Assembly (NCBI RefSeq): GCF_018777395.1
Contig: NZ_JAFJYC010000002.1
Location: 617,415 to 681,414, forward strand
Source of the DNA: Candidatus Sodalis endolongispinus
GTDB taxonomy: Bacteria; Pseudomonadota; Gammaproteobacteria; Enterobacterales; Enterobacteriaceae
Length of the DNA: 64,000 nucleotides
Reading direction: 5' to 3'
Shown here: positions 1 to 9,923 of the stretch, in pieces
Layout of the letters: each line of letters opens with the position of its first letter
Numbering within the stretch: position 1 is the stretch's first letter
Position numbers and translations under genes: made by a program
Notes under the pieces: model-generated
Database searches by the model: none
The model's input: only the letters and a program-made list of their open reading frames with translations
What the model was told of the DNA's origin: nothing

Positions 1-2
1 AG

Positions 3-488
3 CATGGCAATCGCCTGCTATGGGAAATGCTGATGCTGGAAGGGTTCCAGGCCGGCCTGTCCTGGATTACCGTACTGCGTAAACGCGCCGCTTTTCGCGA
101 AGCGTTTTGCGGCTTTGATCCGCACCATGTTGCCGTGTTTACCGAACATGACGTGCAACGACTGCTGGGCAATCCGGTCATTATCCGCGCCCGCGCAAAG
201 ATTGAGGCCACGATCACCGGCGCCCGCATCTATTGCCAAATGGCAGCTCAAGGGGAATCATTCAGCGACTTTTGCTGGCATTTCATCCACGGTCAGGTGC
301 TGGAGGGCGACGGGGTGACGCAGGTCGCCTCCACGCCGCTTTCAGCGCAGATCTCGGCGGCGCTGAAAAAACGGGGCTTCAAATTCGTCGGGCCAACAAT
401 TGTCTACGCCTGGATGCAGGACGTCGGGATAGTAAACGACCATAGCGCTGAATGCTTTTGCCGGCGGCGACAAGACGCCGGTTGCTGA
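3..488 (+). CDS. tag: DNA-3-methyladenine glycosylase I, 5' end outside window
   Basis: Base-excision repair enzyme that removes 3-methyladenine from alkylated DNA. The frame is already open at base 3, and the first visible residues (HGNRLLWEMLMLEGFQAGLSW region) match the segment just before the catalytic Glu of Tag. The motif LEGFQAGLSW (E. coli LEGQQAGLSW) is present, as is the KKRGFKFVGPT block. Near the C terminus NDHSAEC keeps the His and the Cys four residues on that help bind zinc in the family. About 25 N-terminal residues lie outside the window. The next gene is convergent and broken. No lesion is visible in the part seen. Confidence 0.93.
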   Translation, partial: HGNRLLWEMLMLEGFQAGLSWITVLRKRAAFREAFCGFDPHHVAVFTEHDVQRLLGNPVIIRARAKIEATITGARIYCQMAAQGESFSDFCWHFIHGQVLEGDGVTQVASTPLSAQISAALKKRGFKFVGPTIVYAWMQDVGIVNDHSAECFCRRRQDAGC

Positions 489-613
489 GCACCGGCGTTG
501 CCGACGGGGCATTTTTTGCCCGCCTGGTGCCCGGTCGTCCCGGACGGCGCCAAACGGGCGCAAGATCGCCGCCGGCGCCGGTAGCGCCCCGGGTGAGGTT
601 AGCTGACGTCAGG

Positions 614-1945
614 TTAACCTCGCCGGACGCGTTGCAGGCTGTCTGCCAAGGCCCCGTCCAGCGCCCCCACCAGCCAGTCGATATCCCCGGTCTGGAACGC
701 CAGCGGCGGACGCAATTTTAAAACGTTGCCGAACGGGCCAGCGACGGACGTCAACACAAAGCGGTCGCGCAAGGCCTCAATGACTTCCAGCGCCAGCGCT
801 TTATCCGACGTTTTACGCTCTCGATCGCTCACCAACTCAAAACCGATGAACAACCCCGCGCCGCGCACGTCGCCCACGCAGGGATATTTTGCCGCCAGCG
901 TCTGCAGTTACGCCTGCAGCCGGTTGCCTACGTCCAGGCTATGGGCCTGGAGGCCTTCACGCGCAATCACCTCCAGCACCGCCCGGGCGGCCGCCATCGA
1001 TACCGGGTTACCGCCGAAGGTATTAAAATACAGAATTTGGTCACTGAACGTCGCCAGCACCTCGCTTTTGGCCAGCAGGCCAGAGACGGGCATACCATTG
1101 CCCATCGGTTTGCCGATGGTCACGATATCCGGCACGATACCGTGCCGGCCAAAGCCCCAGAAGGCTTCACCGGTACGGGCGAAACCGGGCTGCACCTCAT
1201 CGGCAATGAAAATCCCGCCGTTGTTATGCACCACCTCCAACGCCGGCTGCAGGAAGCCGCGCTGGCCAACCATGACGCCGTCCGACGAGAAGATGGAATC
1301 GCAAATTTAATGCCGTGCGCCGTCATATCATCAATTTGCCGATGGATCTCGTTTGCGAACCAACGGCCCAAATCTGGCGCATCAACGCGATAGCGGTCCG
1401 GCGGCACCACCAGCCGGGTCGTCGACGCCAGCGTCTGGCCGCTACCCAGCGCCGGAGGTCAGATCGCTGGTGCCGTGATAGGCTTCACGACTGACAATGA
1501 TCCCCGTACCGCCGCTCCAGGCACGGGCGACCCGTATGGCCAAATCGTTTGCTTCAGAACCGGTACACATGTACATGGCGCGATCGATTTCCGCCGGCAG
1601 GGTAGCCAAAAGCTGTTCGCTGTAATCCAATATGGTTTCATGCAGATAGCGGGTATGGGTATTTAACTGGCTCATCTGATGGTAGACGGCGTCAATTACC
1701 GCCGGGTGGCAATGGCCGATACTGGCGACATTGTTATAGACGTCCAAATATTTTCGACCCGCGGCATCCCACAAATACTGCCCGCTGCCGCGCACCAGAT
1801 GCACCGGTTTGCGGTAAAACAGCCGGTAGGATTCGCCCAGCAGTTTGCTGCGTCGCTCGGTCAATCGCCGGGCATCGGGATCCAATTTTGCCGAGTGCTC
1901 CGCGCGATAGCTGTTGGTATCCATAATCGTTGAACGTGACGCCAT
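614..1945 (-). pseudogene. Class-III PLP aminotransferase, frameshifted and with a nonsense codon
   Basis: Remnant of a class-III (ornithine/4-aminobutyrate type) aminotransferase. The N-terminal part reads well from an ATG at 1945 (upstream GGGGAAAG as Shine-Dalgarno), with YLDVYNNVASIGHCHP and TGSEANDLAIRVAR. The frame breaks near 1440 (TAG), continues in another frame over about 1300-1410 (LGRWFANEIHRQIDDM), returns to the first frame from about 1300, and meets an in-frame TAA at 908-910 before the last 98 residues. The PLP lysine region VTIGKPMGNGMP and the IADEVQPGFARTG motif survive. So there are two frameshifts and one nonsense codon. Substrate cannot be told. It is divergent from a DeoR-type regulator that is also dead, which suggests a former regulator-target pair. 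Confidence 0.88.
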
Positions 1946-2211
1946 AATGCTTTCCCCTAGGGCCGTAAACCTATTGCCGGCATCGCCTGCGGGGGAGCTA
2001 TCCCTTCCAGGAAGCCTGACACACATTGCGCCTCTCATGATGAACGCTTTAATTTAAAATGCAATAAAATCCACAAATGCAACCAAACACACATTGACGC
2101 TTTGCCCGCCGAGGCAACTTTGTCATAATGACCGCTGTCCGTACCTACCGATATCCCCTTTCGTTAGGCGCATTAATTATTAGCGCAATTTGTCATCGGT
2201 TGAGGTTGACT

Positions 2212-2991
2212 ATGCTTCAGGAAACCCGTCTTCATCGGATTAGCGCGCTGCTGGCAACGCTCGATCGCATCACGACAGGTCATATCAGCGAGGCGCTAAG
2301 GATTTACCGCGAAACCGCGCGGCGGGATATCATCGCACTGGAAGCGCAGGGGATACTGCGACGGGTCCACGGCGGCGCAGTGGCTGTCAGACCGGCGTCG
2401 GAGCCGCCGCTTGCCGTTCGCAGCGCGGTTCGCGCCAGTGAGAAACGCGCCATTGTCCGTGCCGCGGCGCGGCTGTTGCAGCCAGGACAAACCCTGTTTC
2501 TCGACGCCGGCAGTACTACCACCATGCTGGCGGAGGAATTGATCGCCATGGCCGGTTTGACCATATTGACCAACAGCCTTGACGCCGCGCGCAAACTGGC
2601 GGCGGCCGGTGAGCGCGCGCCCTGCCCGCATCAGATAACACTTATCGGCGGTGAGCTGGCACCCGGCGGACATGCGAGCATCGCTGCTACCGCAATCGCC
2701 AGTATCTATCGCTATCGGGCTGATTTTGCCATGCTGTCGCCGGTCGGTATTGATGCGCGCGAAGGCGCCAGCAGCTATGACCATCAGGAGGCCTAAGTGG
2801 CGCGAGCGATGGCGCAGCTGGCGGCCCGACTGGTTATTCTGGCAGACCATGGCAAGCTTGGCGTCACCAGTCGCGCGGTTTACGCTCCCCCGAACGGTAT
2901 TGCGCTGCTGATAACGGATAAAGCCGCAGCGGATAAACCGGCGCTCCAGGCGTTAAACCGGGTATTGACCGAGGTCATCGTCGCCGGATAA
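2212..2991 (+). pseudogene. DeoR/GlpR-family transcriptional regulator, one nonsense codon
   Basis: Would encode about 259 residues: an N-terminal DeoR helix-turn-helix (HRISALLATL ... YRETARRDIIALEAQGILRRVHGGAV, about residues 6-55) and a C-terminal sugar-phosphate sensor domain with the DAGSTTTMLAE and LTNSLDAARKL motifs. A TAA at 2794-2796 follows DHQEA, where the family usually has an acidic residue (EAEVKRAM-like), so GAA to TAA is the likely change. The same frame then continues cleanly with VARAMAQLAARLVILADHGKLG to a normal end. One lesion in a well-kept frame implies recent loss. The divergent aminotransferase is its likely former target. An ATG at 2128 is also in frame, but 2212 fits the family start. 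Confidence 0.88.
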
Positions 2992-3182
2992 TTGATCTAT
3001 GCTTATCACTACGCAGAATGTAGCGTCATGCGCCCCCGGCTGCGGTTGTTATCGGCAGCGCGGTTAATCACCAGAGAGGGCTTTGCATGCCGCCGCCTTC
3101 GCGCGCGATGCAACGCGGCCTCGCCGTCCCGACAGGCAAGCCGCGACGTAAAGCATTCCCACCCGAGCCGTAGAGACTGGCG

Positions 3183-3737
3183 ATGAACAGCCGCAAACGG
3201 GATTTCCCAACGGAAAAAGCGCGTCAATATCTGGAACCGGGCACTATTGTGCTGCTCTCCTCGCACTGCCGCGGCCAGAACAATATTATGACGCTGGGAT
3301 GGCATACGATGCTGGAATTTTCCCCTTCGCTGCTGGGCTGCGTTATTGCCGCTAATAATCACAGTTTCTCTCTGGTGCAAGACAGCGGCGAATGCGTTAT
3401 TAATCTGCCCACCACCGATCTGACCGATAAGGTGGTGAAGATAGGTAACAGCCACGGCGCCGAGGTGGACAAATTCCAGGAAAATGATCTGACACCGCTG
3501 AAGGCAGAACGGGTCAGCGCGCCGCTTATCGCCGAATGTCACGCCTGCTTTGAGTGCCGCCTGTTTGATGATCAACTGGTGGACCGCTACAATTTTTTTA
3601 TCTTCGAGATAGTAAAATCCCATGTCGCCGCACGGCCGAAGCACCCGCAGACGCTGCATTATACCGGCGAGGGCGTGTTTATGGTGGCGGGGAATATCAT
3701 CAGCCGGCGCGGTCAGTTCAAACCCGAAATGCTGTAA
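3183..3737 (+). CDS. Flavin reductase-like FMN-binding protein
   Basis: Intact 184-residue protein of the flavin reductase-like (FMN-binding split barrel) family. It shows the pattern SSHCRGQNNIMTLGWHTMLEFSP near residues 29-50, where such proteins bind FMN, followed by VIAANNHSFSLVQDSGECVINLP, typical of the barrel. The C-terminal half (HACFECRL, FIFEIVKSHVA) also fits. Members reduce flavins with NAD(P)H or act as oxidoreductase partners; the substrate here is unknown. It lies alone between the dead DeoR gene and a long repeat-bearing gap, so context gives no pathway. The Shine-Dalgarno is weak (GAGAC about 8 bases before ATG). Confidence 0.82.
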   Translation: MNSRKRDFPTEKARQYLEPGTIVLLSSHCRGQNNIMTLGWHTMLEFSPSLLGCVIAANNHSFSLVQDSGECVINLPTTDLTDKVVKIGNSHGAEVDKFQENDLTPLKAERVSAPLIAECHACFECRLFDDQLVDRYNFFIFEIVKSHVAARPKHPQTLHYTGEGVFMVAGNIISRRGQFKPEML

Positions 3738-4442
3738 CACCCTTCTCGCCGCCCCGCCTCTTTATCCGCCCGGAGCGGCGCGCCGTGCTATTACCGCTAG
3801 CTACCCCGCGCCGGAACTCTGCGCGGGCCGCAATATTTGCGCACCAGTACCTACCTTGGACACCCTTGGGGTCAGCGGCCAGTCCTTTAGCGCGCCGCCG
3901 CTTTCGTTGCGGGAGCTGAGCTAGCCGCGCCGCCGCTTTCGTTACAGGAGTTGGGCTCTTCACGCCGCCACTTTCGTCCCTGGGGTTAAGCTACCCATCT
4001 CGCCGCGTTGGTCAACGGGTTGAGCTACCCGCGCCCGCTTTCGTCACGGAAGTGGGTCTGCCCATGCCGCCGCTCTGCGTTGCCGCCGGGCACGTGACCC
4101 ATCTGCGACGACAGAATATCTTGTCGTGGCGGAGAATATGATCGACGTTGAGCGTTACCGGCGATATGATGTGGCCGCTCCGGCATGTCAGTCACCCGCC
4201 GCCGCCACTTCGGCCAGGCCGGGGGCGCTTGCCCTGCATTGGTGCTTCGGCACCAGCAGGGTGACACTGCCGCACCGCATTATCGCCTCCGCGCTGAGGG
4301 TTAATGCCTGCGGGACCTTCATGCCCGTTGAGAACCTGATTAATCACCCTTAATCGGTTTTTTTTCTGTCCTGCGCCGGTGTCAGAAGAGTGGCATAACG
4401 ATTGCTTGGGCAGTGCAGACATCTTCTCAGAGATTAAAACAC
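3738..4442. other. Gap between flavin reductase and permease genes
   Basis: About 700 bases without a recognisable gene. It contains the 35-bp degenerate repeat at 3891-4100 and then DNA leading to the permease start. I saw no convincing purine riboswitch core ahead of the permease. The T-run near 4358-4367 (ggttttttttctg) is not preceded by a clear stem. Confidence 0.5.
3891..4100. repeat. Degenerate tandem repeat, about 35-bp period, six units
   Basis: Units begin near 3891, 3926, 3961, 3998, 4030 and 4064, each opening with a version of cgcgccgccgctttcgtt and closing with a version of gagctgagctacc. The first two units are nearly identical over their first 18 bases; later ones diverge. 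No open frame of protein-like composition uses it. It occupies the gap between the flavin reductase gene and the permease gene. Confidence 0.7.
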
Positions 4443-5738
4443 ATGTTGGAAAAATTATTTAAATTAACGGCCCACCGCACCACGGTACGCACCGAGATTG
4501 TCGCGGGCCTGACGACATTTTTGGCAATGGCTTATATTTTGTTCGTCAACCCGACCATTCTCAGCGCCACCGGCATGGATAAGGGTTCGGTGTTTGTCGC
4601 CACCTGCCTTGCGGCGGCGATTGGCTCCATGCTGATGGGATTCATCGCCAACTACCCGATCGCCCTGGCGCCCGGAATGGGGCTGAACGCCTTTTTTACC
4701 TATACCGTGGTCCTGCACATGGGTTACACCTGGCAAATCGCGTTGGGTGCGGTGTTCTTGTCGGCGCTGATTTTCTTTGCGCTGTCGATTTTCAAAATTC
4801 GCGAATGGATCATCACCAGCATTCCATTGCCGCTGCGTTCAGGGATTTCTGCGGGCATTGGGCTATTCCTGGCTATCATCGCGCTGCAGGGCGCCGGCAT
4901 CGTGGTGGATAACCTGGCGACGCTGGTCGGCCTGGGTGATCTCACCCGGCCTGGCCCGCTATTGGCCATGCTGGGCTTCATCGTGATTGTGGTGCTGGAA
5001 GCGCGGCGGGTCCCTGGCGCGGTATTAATCGGTATCCTGGCGATCACTTTTCTGTCCATCGCGGTGGGCCTCAGTCCGTTTGCCGGGGTGGTCTCCATGC
5101 CGCCGTCGATCGCGCCGACCTTCATGCAATTGGATATCCTCGGCGCCTTGGACATTTCGCTGGTGAGCGTGATCTTCGCTTTCCTGTTCGTGGACGTCTT
5201 CGACAACTCCGGCACGCTTATCGGGGTGACCAAACGCGCCGGACTCGCAGATGAACAGGGCAATATACCTAAAATGGGCAAAGCGCTGGTGGCCGACAGC
5301 GCCGCGGCCTTGTTTGGCTCGCTCCTGGGCACCTCTACCACCACCAGCTATGTTGAATCCGCTGCGGGCGTCAGCGCCGGCGGCCGTACGGGTTTGACGG
5401 CGATTGTGGTCGGTATTCTGTTCCTGCTCAGCCTGTTTTTCGCCCCGCTGGCCTCAAGCGTGCCCGCTTTCGCCACCGCTCCGGCGCTGCTGTTTGTCGC
5501 GGTGCTGATGACCTCCGGCCTGGCGGAAATTGACTGGAAAGATATCACCGTGTCGGCCCCGGTCACCGTAACGGCCCTGACCATGCCACTGACGTACTCG
5601 ATTGCCAACGGCATCGCCTTCGGTTTTATCACCTGGACGCTGGTGAAATTGCTGACCGGCCGCTATCGCGACCTGAACGTGGCGCTGACTGTGTTGTCGA
5701 TTCTGTTTGTCATCAAGCTGGGCTGGCTTAGCGCCTGA
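4443..5738 (+). CDS. NCS2-family purine permease (AzgA-like)
   Basis: Inner-membrane nucleobase transporter of 431 residues, all hydrophobic segments intact. The opening LEKLFKLTAHRTTVRTEIVAGLTTFLAMAY and the blocks LAPGMGLNAFF, VFDNSGTLIGV, GTSTTTSYVESAAGV and GGRTGLTA are those of the AzgA branch (E. coli AdeP/AdeQ and GhxP/GhxQ: adenine, guanine or hypoxanthine uptake by proton symport). The overall match is closer to the adenine-type permeases, but I cannot fix the substrate. ATG at 4443 matches the family start; an in-frame GTG at 4413 is a possible alternative. It runs convergently into the glycosylase gene, whose frameshifted tail overlaps its 3' end on the other strand. Confidence 0.88.
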   Translation: MLEKLFKLTAHRTTVRTEIVAGLTTFLAMAYILFVNPTILSATGMDKGSVFVATCLAAAIGSMLMGFIANYPIALAPGMGLNAFFTYTVVLHMGYTWQIALGAVFLSALIFFALSIFKIREWIITSIPLPLRSGISAGIGLFLAIIALQGAGIVVDNLATLVGLGDLTRPGPLLAMLGFIVIVVLEARRVPGAVLIGILAITFLSIAVGLSPFAGVVSMPPSIAPTFMQLDILGALDISLVSVIFAFLFVDVFDNSGTLIGVTKRAGLADEQGNIPKMGKALVADSAAALFGSLLGTSTTTSYVESAAGVSAGGRTGLTAIVVGILFLLSLFFAPLASSVPAFATAPALLFVAVLMTSGLAEIDWKDITVSAPVTVTALTMPLTYSIANGIAFGFITWTLVKLLTGRYRDLNVALTVLSILFVIKLGWLSA

Positions 5739-6413
5739 CCCGTCAGCGGACCGCCCGGCGCACGCCCTGCGGTGGCGCCGCCCTCCTTTGCCGCTGACCT
5801 CACCCGCGCCACCGCTTTCAAAAAACAGCAGATTTCCGTGCCGCCAACCCCGCGGCATAGTCCGGCGGCGATATCGCTCGAATCGTTCCCGCGGCAACGT
5901 TTTGTGGCGATACAGATGCATGATGCCGCGTCGAATGGCCAAATCTCCCCAGCTCAGCACATTCGGCCGGCCCAGAGAGAAAATCATCAGCATTTCCGCC
6001 GTCCAGATCCCGATGCCCGGTAAGCGGGACAAGGTGGCGATCACCTCCTCATCAGACGCCTGCGCAATCGTGCCAAGGTCAAGCTCACAGCTCATGGCGG
6101 CGCTGGCCGCCCCTTTAATGTACAATGCTTTTTTCATCGACATGCCACAGCCCTGAATCGCCTGCGCCGGCAGCGCCTCAAGCCGCTGCGGGGTTAAAGC
6201 GCCGGCCAGCGTCAGGAGTCGAGCGTTAACCGTTAAGGCTGCTTTCGTGGATATTTGCTGATCGACGATGTTTCTGATAAGCGCGGCAAACAAATCCGGC
6301 GCCATTCCGCGCTGGAGCACCACAAAATGCGCAATGGCCTCCGCCATGCGTTTATCCCGTTTGGCCAGCCAGTCGGTTTCTTTGCTGCCGTAGTGAAAAA
6401 ACTGTGCCGTCAT
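5454..6413 (-). pseudogene. AlkA-type DNA glycosylase (HhH-GPD), C-terminal frameshift
   Basis: DNA-3-methyladenine glycosylase 2-type repair enzyme. From ATG 6413 the frame encodes a good HhH-GPD protein for about 180 residues: FAALIRNIVDQQISTKAA, then the hairpin LSRLPGIGIWTAEMLMIFSLGRP and the catalytic-aspartate region VLSWGDLAIRRGI. After HLYRHKTLPRERFERYRRR (near 5880) the usual YSPxGSVASxYLW ending is missing. The frame instead runs on to 5454, antisense to the permease gene, giving about 120 unrelated residues. Another frame at the break gives a short stop near 5815. A frameshift close to the C terminus is the simplest reading, so the protein is probably altered or unstable. Confidence 0.72.
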
Positions 6414-6556
6414 GATCCCCTCGTGCTCACCCAATGGCGGTAGCCAGTGCAATTAGCATAGCATTTTGTCAATCATGATATTGTTCATTTACTCTGGCTG
6501 GAGTAGCCTGCGCGTGGCCTCCATGGCCACCGTAATTATTGCGACGAGGACGCTGT

Positions 6557-7507
6557 ATGAAGCCACGTAAGGTCATGATCATCGGTACCGGTAATGTCGG
6601 CGCCTCCGCCGCCTATGCATTGCTCAACCAGCAGATTGGTGAAGAACTGATCCTGGTGGATATTAACCCATCGCGAATGGACGGTCAGCGCAAAGATCTG
6701 GCCGACGCCGCGGCCTATATGCCGAGCCGCGTAACCGTCAGCAGCCGCAGCGCGGCCGATTGCGCCAATGTGGATATTGCCGTTATTACCGTGTCCGGCT
6801 GCAGTTTGAAATCGGGCCAGACCAGGCTGGATGAGCTTGACGCCACCGCCGGCATTGTCGGGCAAATTGTGCCGCAAATGATGGCGGGTGGCTTTAGCGG
6901 CATTTTCCTTATCGCCACCAACCCATGCGATATTATTACCTATCAGGTATGGCAATTGTCGTGGCTGCCGCGCCATCGCGTGCTGGGCACCGGGGTCTGG
7001 CTGGATACCACCCTGCTTCGCCGTCTCTTGGCGGAGGAATTGGATATCGCGCCGCAAAGTATCGATGCATTTATCGTGGGGGAACATGGCGACAGCCAAT
7101 TTCCGGTGTGGCCCCATTGCGCGGTATACGGTATGCCCTTGGGAGAATTCAGCCTTGGCAAAAACGGGCAATCGCTGGATTTTGCCGCATTGGCCGAACG
7201 CACCCGCAAAACCGGCTTTGATATTTACGCTCAGAAAGGTTGCACGGATTATGGCGTCGCCGGCACCATCGCCGAAATTTGCCGCAATCTTCTAACCGGC
7301 AGCCACCGCGCGCTAACGGTTTCCTGCGTGCTGGATGGCGAATACGGTCAGCGCGGACTGGCCATCGGCGTACCGGCGGTGATGTCGCAAGACGGCGTGG
7401 CGCAAATTATCGAGCTGGATTTTACGCCACTTGAGCGGCAGCAATTTGATGTGTCTGCGGCGGTTATCGCGCAAAACATCCGGCGGCTGGCGATGTTGCC
7501 GTCTTAA
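6557..7507 (+). CDS. L-lactate/2-hydroxyacid dehydrogenase (LDH/MDH superfamily)
   Basis: Intact 316-residue NAD-dependent dehydrogenase. The Rossmann glycine motif is at residues 8-14 (IIGTGNVGAS), LVDIN marks the NAD-ribose aspartate, and LIATNPCDIITYQVW and the catalytic histidine motif VGEHGDSQFPVW are present. These fit the L-lactate dehydrogenase and L-2-hydroxyisocaproate dehydrogenase branch rather than classical malate dehydrogenase. The substrate is not certain. ATG at 6557 follows GAGGA with good spacing and removes six poorly matching residues encoded from 6539. It stands alone between the damaged glycosylase gene and a low-coding gap. Confidence 0.85.
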   Translation: MKPRKVMIIGTGNVGASAAYALLNQQIGEELILVDINPSRMDGQRKDLADAAAYMPSRVTVSSRSAADCANVDIAVITVSGCSLKSGQTRLDELDATAGIVGQIVPQMMAGGFSGIFLIATNPCDIITYQVWQLSWLPRHRVLGTGVWLDTTLLRRLLAEELDIAPQSIDAFIVGEHGDSQFPVWPHCAVYGMPLGEFSLGKNGQSLDFAALAERTRKTGFDIYAQKGCTDYGVAGTIAEICRNLLTGSHRALTVSCVLDGEYGQRGLAIGVPAVMSQDGVAQIIELDFTPLERQQFDVSAAVIAQNIRRLAMLPS

Positions 7508-7750
7508 CCGTCGGCCGGCGACGAAGCCCGCCTCTCTGGCCGGTGACAATGCCCATATGGCACGCGCCTGGGAAGCGTTCTCTTTTCGTCAACACGTTGC
7601 CGGCGTGCGAACTCTCCAGCCACATGCTGGCCGCCCTCGTCACCACTCCCTGTATGCCAATCATCCGATTGTCGCCGCAAGAAAAATTGCGTGCGCCGGC
7701 AAATGGTTTCAATAAAATTAATATGCATATAATTAATTCAGCACATCATT

Positions 7751-8188
7751 TTAATTTTTTTTATCTGGCCGCGTAAATTTTAGAAAATGCCTGATTTCGC
7801 GTTTCAGAATTTTTTTCATATGGTTGAAAAAAATTATTTTCCTTAGCTTTATCCGGCAATACAACTTCTGGCAACACACGCTGACGGGGGTAATCTTCGC
7901 CCGGCGCCACTGGGTTAATTGCGCATTACCCGGCGAATAGTTCGGTATCTGGGAATAGGACGGATCCGCGCCAGACATAAAGGCCAGCATTCCCGGCCCC
8001 TCTTGGTCGAGAGTGCGCCGAGCGGAGAGCGGCACCGCTTCGGTCATATCGCACGATGCTGCACCTTTTTTTTCCGCAGGGGATAATGTGCCAGGTAATT
8101 TCCCTAGCCAATAAAGTAATGCCACCAATAAAAATATTAATACAACCGGACGTAATATTATACCGGAATCATATTTATATACGGTCAT
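7751..8188 (-). CDS. Small hypothetical protein with one membrane segment
   Basis: An AT-rich frame I do not recognise. From the ATG at 8188 it would give about 145 residues: a short basic N terminus, one strong hydrophobic segment (RPVVLIFLLVALLYWLGKL, about residues 13-31), then a soluble tail rich in S, P and K. The frame also has an ATG at 8314 with no Shine-Dalgarno. Upstream of 8188 the ribosome site is weak too. Base composition is lower in GC than its neighbours. It could be a small anchored protein, a decayed fragment, or not coding. Confidence 0.25.
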   Translation of the reverse strand: MTVYKYDSGIILRPVVLIFLLVALLYWLGKLPGTLSPAEKKGAASCDMTEAVPLSARRTLDQEGPGMLAFMSGADPSYSQIPNYSPGNAQLTQWRRAKITPVSVCCQKLYCRIKLRKIIFFNHMKKILKREIRHFLKFTRPDKKN

Positions 8189-8512
8189 GAGAGAACTTAT
8201 CCGCCTTGAACCAAGGCCGCCGCTGACGCCCTTTTGCACCGGTAAAAATTCCGTCAGGCTCAGAAACTTCCATTTGCCACGGTCATCAATACAAAAAATA
8301 GTAACAAGATTCATAATAAATCAATAATTTAATTCAGTGGGTTAGCCCCATTATTCTCTGCCCTGACTCCTTGGTAGTGATTAAACTAACAGGCAAGGTG
8401 ATAATGCTATCATCATTTTCTCCGCGGCGTTATTTTATTTATCTGCATCAGCTATATATATTTAACGATCAACAATTAATAATCATAATATATCATAGGC
8501 TATAGACCCCGA

Positions 8513-8539
8513 TAAAAAAGGCCGGGGAGCGCCCGGCCT
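8513..8539 (-). terminator. Rho-independent terminator of tmaR
   Basis: On the minus strand GGCCGGGCGCTCCCCGGCC forms a GC stem followed at once by TTTTTT. It lies about 40 bases past the tmaR stop codon. Confidence 0.9.
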
Positions 8540-8579
8540 ACTGTAGCTGTTTCTACCTCCAATGCAGCTTTTGCCGCAC

Positions 8580-8924
8580 TTAAGGTTGTTTATCAATCAC
8601 GGTGCTGAGCGCCTTGACTTCCCCGATTGCCTTCAGTTTTTTCGACAGCTCGCGGCGCTCTTTCGACAATTCGGCGTTCTTGATGATGTAATCATCGACG
8701 CGATCTTCATAATCGGTACGCATATTGCCAATAATCGCCTGGATTTCCTCAATGGACATACCCGATTTGATGTAGTCGCCCAGGTTATCCAGCAGCAGCA
8801 CACGCTTCTGGTTATCGCGGATTTTTTTCTCATTGTCGGCGATCTCGCGCTGCAGCTTGTTTTTGCGGCGAAACATGCGCACGAATTCCAGGACATCGTG
8901 GAATGAAGGCTTAATGTGATCCAT
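8580..8924 (-). CDS. tmaR: Pole-localizer protein TmaR (DUF496, YeeX)
   Basis: Intact 114-residue cytoplasmic protein of the DUF496 family. It is almost collinear with E. coli YeeX/Tma[41 protein letters not shown] and [21 protein letters not shown]. The sequence is nearly all helical with heptad-like charge patterns, consistent with coiled coils. In E. coli TmaR clusters at a cell pole and holds PtsI (enzyme I of the phosphotransferase system) there. The C terminus ([11 protein letters not shown]) differs from E. coli. It is followed by its own terminator and lies just beyond the remains of yeeA, which is its E. coli neighbour. Confidence 0.95.
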   Translation of the reverse strand: MDHIKPSFHDVLEFVRMFRRKNKLQREIADNEKKIRDNQKRVLLLDNLGDYIKSGMSIEEIQAIIGNMRTDYEDRVDDYIIKNAELSKERRELSKKLKAIGEVKALSTVIDKQP

Positions 8925-9105
8925 TTCAGTTTCCTTGTTTAGCTGATACGTTAAATTCTTTGCAATGCTGCGTGCTTACAGAGTAGCAGCTATGCACCAC
9001 TTTGGCATACCCCCTATTCTACCCGCTTTTTGGCGATGGCAAAAATCTGTGCGCACGGGCTGGGCCGGCCTATGACTCCACGCGCCCACCGGGGCGCGGT
9101 GCCGG

Positions 9106-9845
9106 TTATGGCATTGGCCGGCGAAGTGTGATACACAGCAGCTGTTCCAGCTGTTGGGCCAATTTCAGACTCAGCCACACATAGCCATAAATCGGGGCTT
9201 CGATCTGATGGCGCTGATTTATCTGATCTCGCATTTGATGAAGCTCCGCCGCGATGGAGGCCAGCTCCTGGCTATTGGCGACGATAGGCTCGGGATTCCC
9301 CTCGCGCAACGCTTCCGCAAGCGTAGCCAGCGTCCGCAGGGTTCTGATTTGTGTGCTGCGCAACGACGTCGCGTTTAACAACAAAAAGTGGCTCTCGCGC
9401 GAGGCCCACCACGCTTCTATCTGCATTTCCAGCACGCAGACCATATTGCGGCTCAGCGTTTGGCCAGCGTGATACCGATTAATAGCGCCATGTAGGGGCG
9501 TTTGCCGAGCGTAAGGTAGCCGCAGAAAAACATTACCAGACCACACCAGACCAGCATGACCGGCAAGGAGATGAGTTCCAGACGCAGGGCAATAAGCCCC
9601 GAGGCGGCGCCGAATACCGTGCCGGCGATACGCTGAAGCGCGCGTTGCAGCACATTGCCCCAAAACGAGATAGGCCCAATGACCACCACCAGCGTAATCA
9701 GAGGCTATGTGCCTTCCGGCAGCGCCAGCAGGCGCACGATTAAGAAGGTGAGCACGAACGCCAGAGCGATGCGCAGGCCATGGGCGATACGATAATGCTG
9801 GTAAATACGGTATTCGAGAGGAGAAATTTTTTTGTCGAGACGCAC
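9106..9845 (-). pseudogene. yeeA: YeeA-like FUSC-family membrane protein, nonsense plus internal deletion
   Basis: Remnant of the inner-membrane FUSC-family protein YeeA. A GTG at 9845 starts VRLDKKISPLEYRIYQHYRI. After LALPEG(T) a TAG at 9705-9707 replaces the Trp of the E. coli STWPLVTMVVIMGPISFWGN segment. The same frame continues through VVVIGPISFWGNVLQRALQR and ITLA, then stops at 9453. The C-terminal third (LSRNMVCVLEMQIEAWW ... APIYGYVWLSLKLAQQLE) is in another frame. About 120-130 middle residues are missing compared with E. coli. Two independent lesions make function very unlikely. Confidence 0.88.
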
Positions 9846-9923
9846 GCCGGAGTAACCAAAAACCAAGGAAATAACTATTTTAGTCAATTTTAATTCCATT
9901 AAAATCAATAATAATAAAATCAT

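Noticed and set aside
3738..4442. Purine riboswitch ahead of the NCS2 permease
   Set aside because: No conserved three-way-junction core sequence or matching loop pairs could be found.
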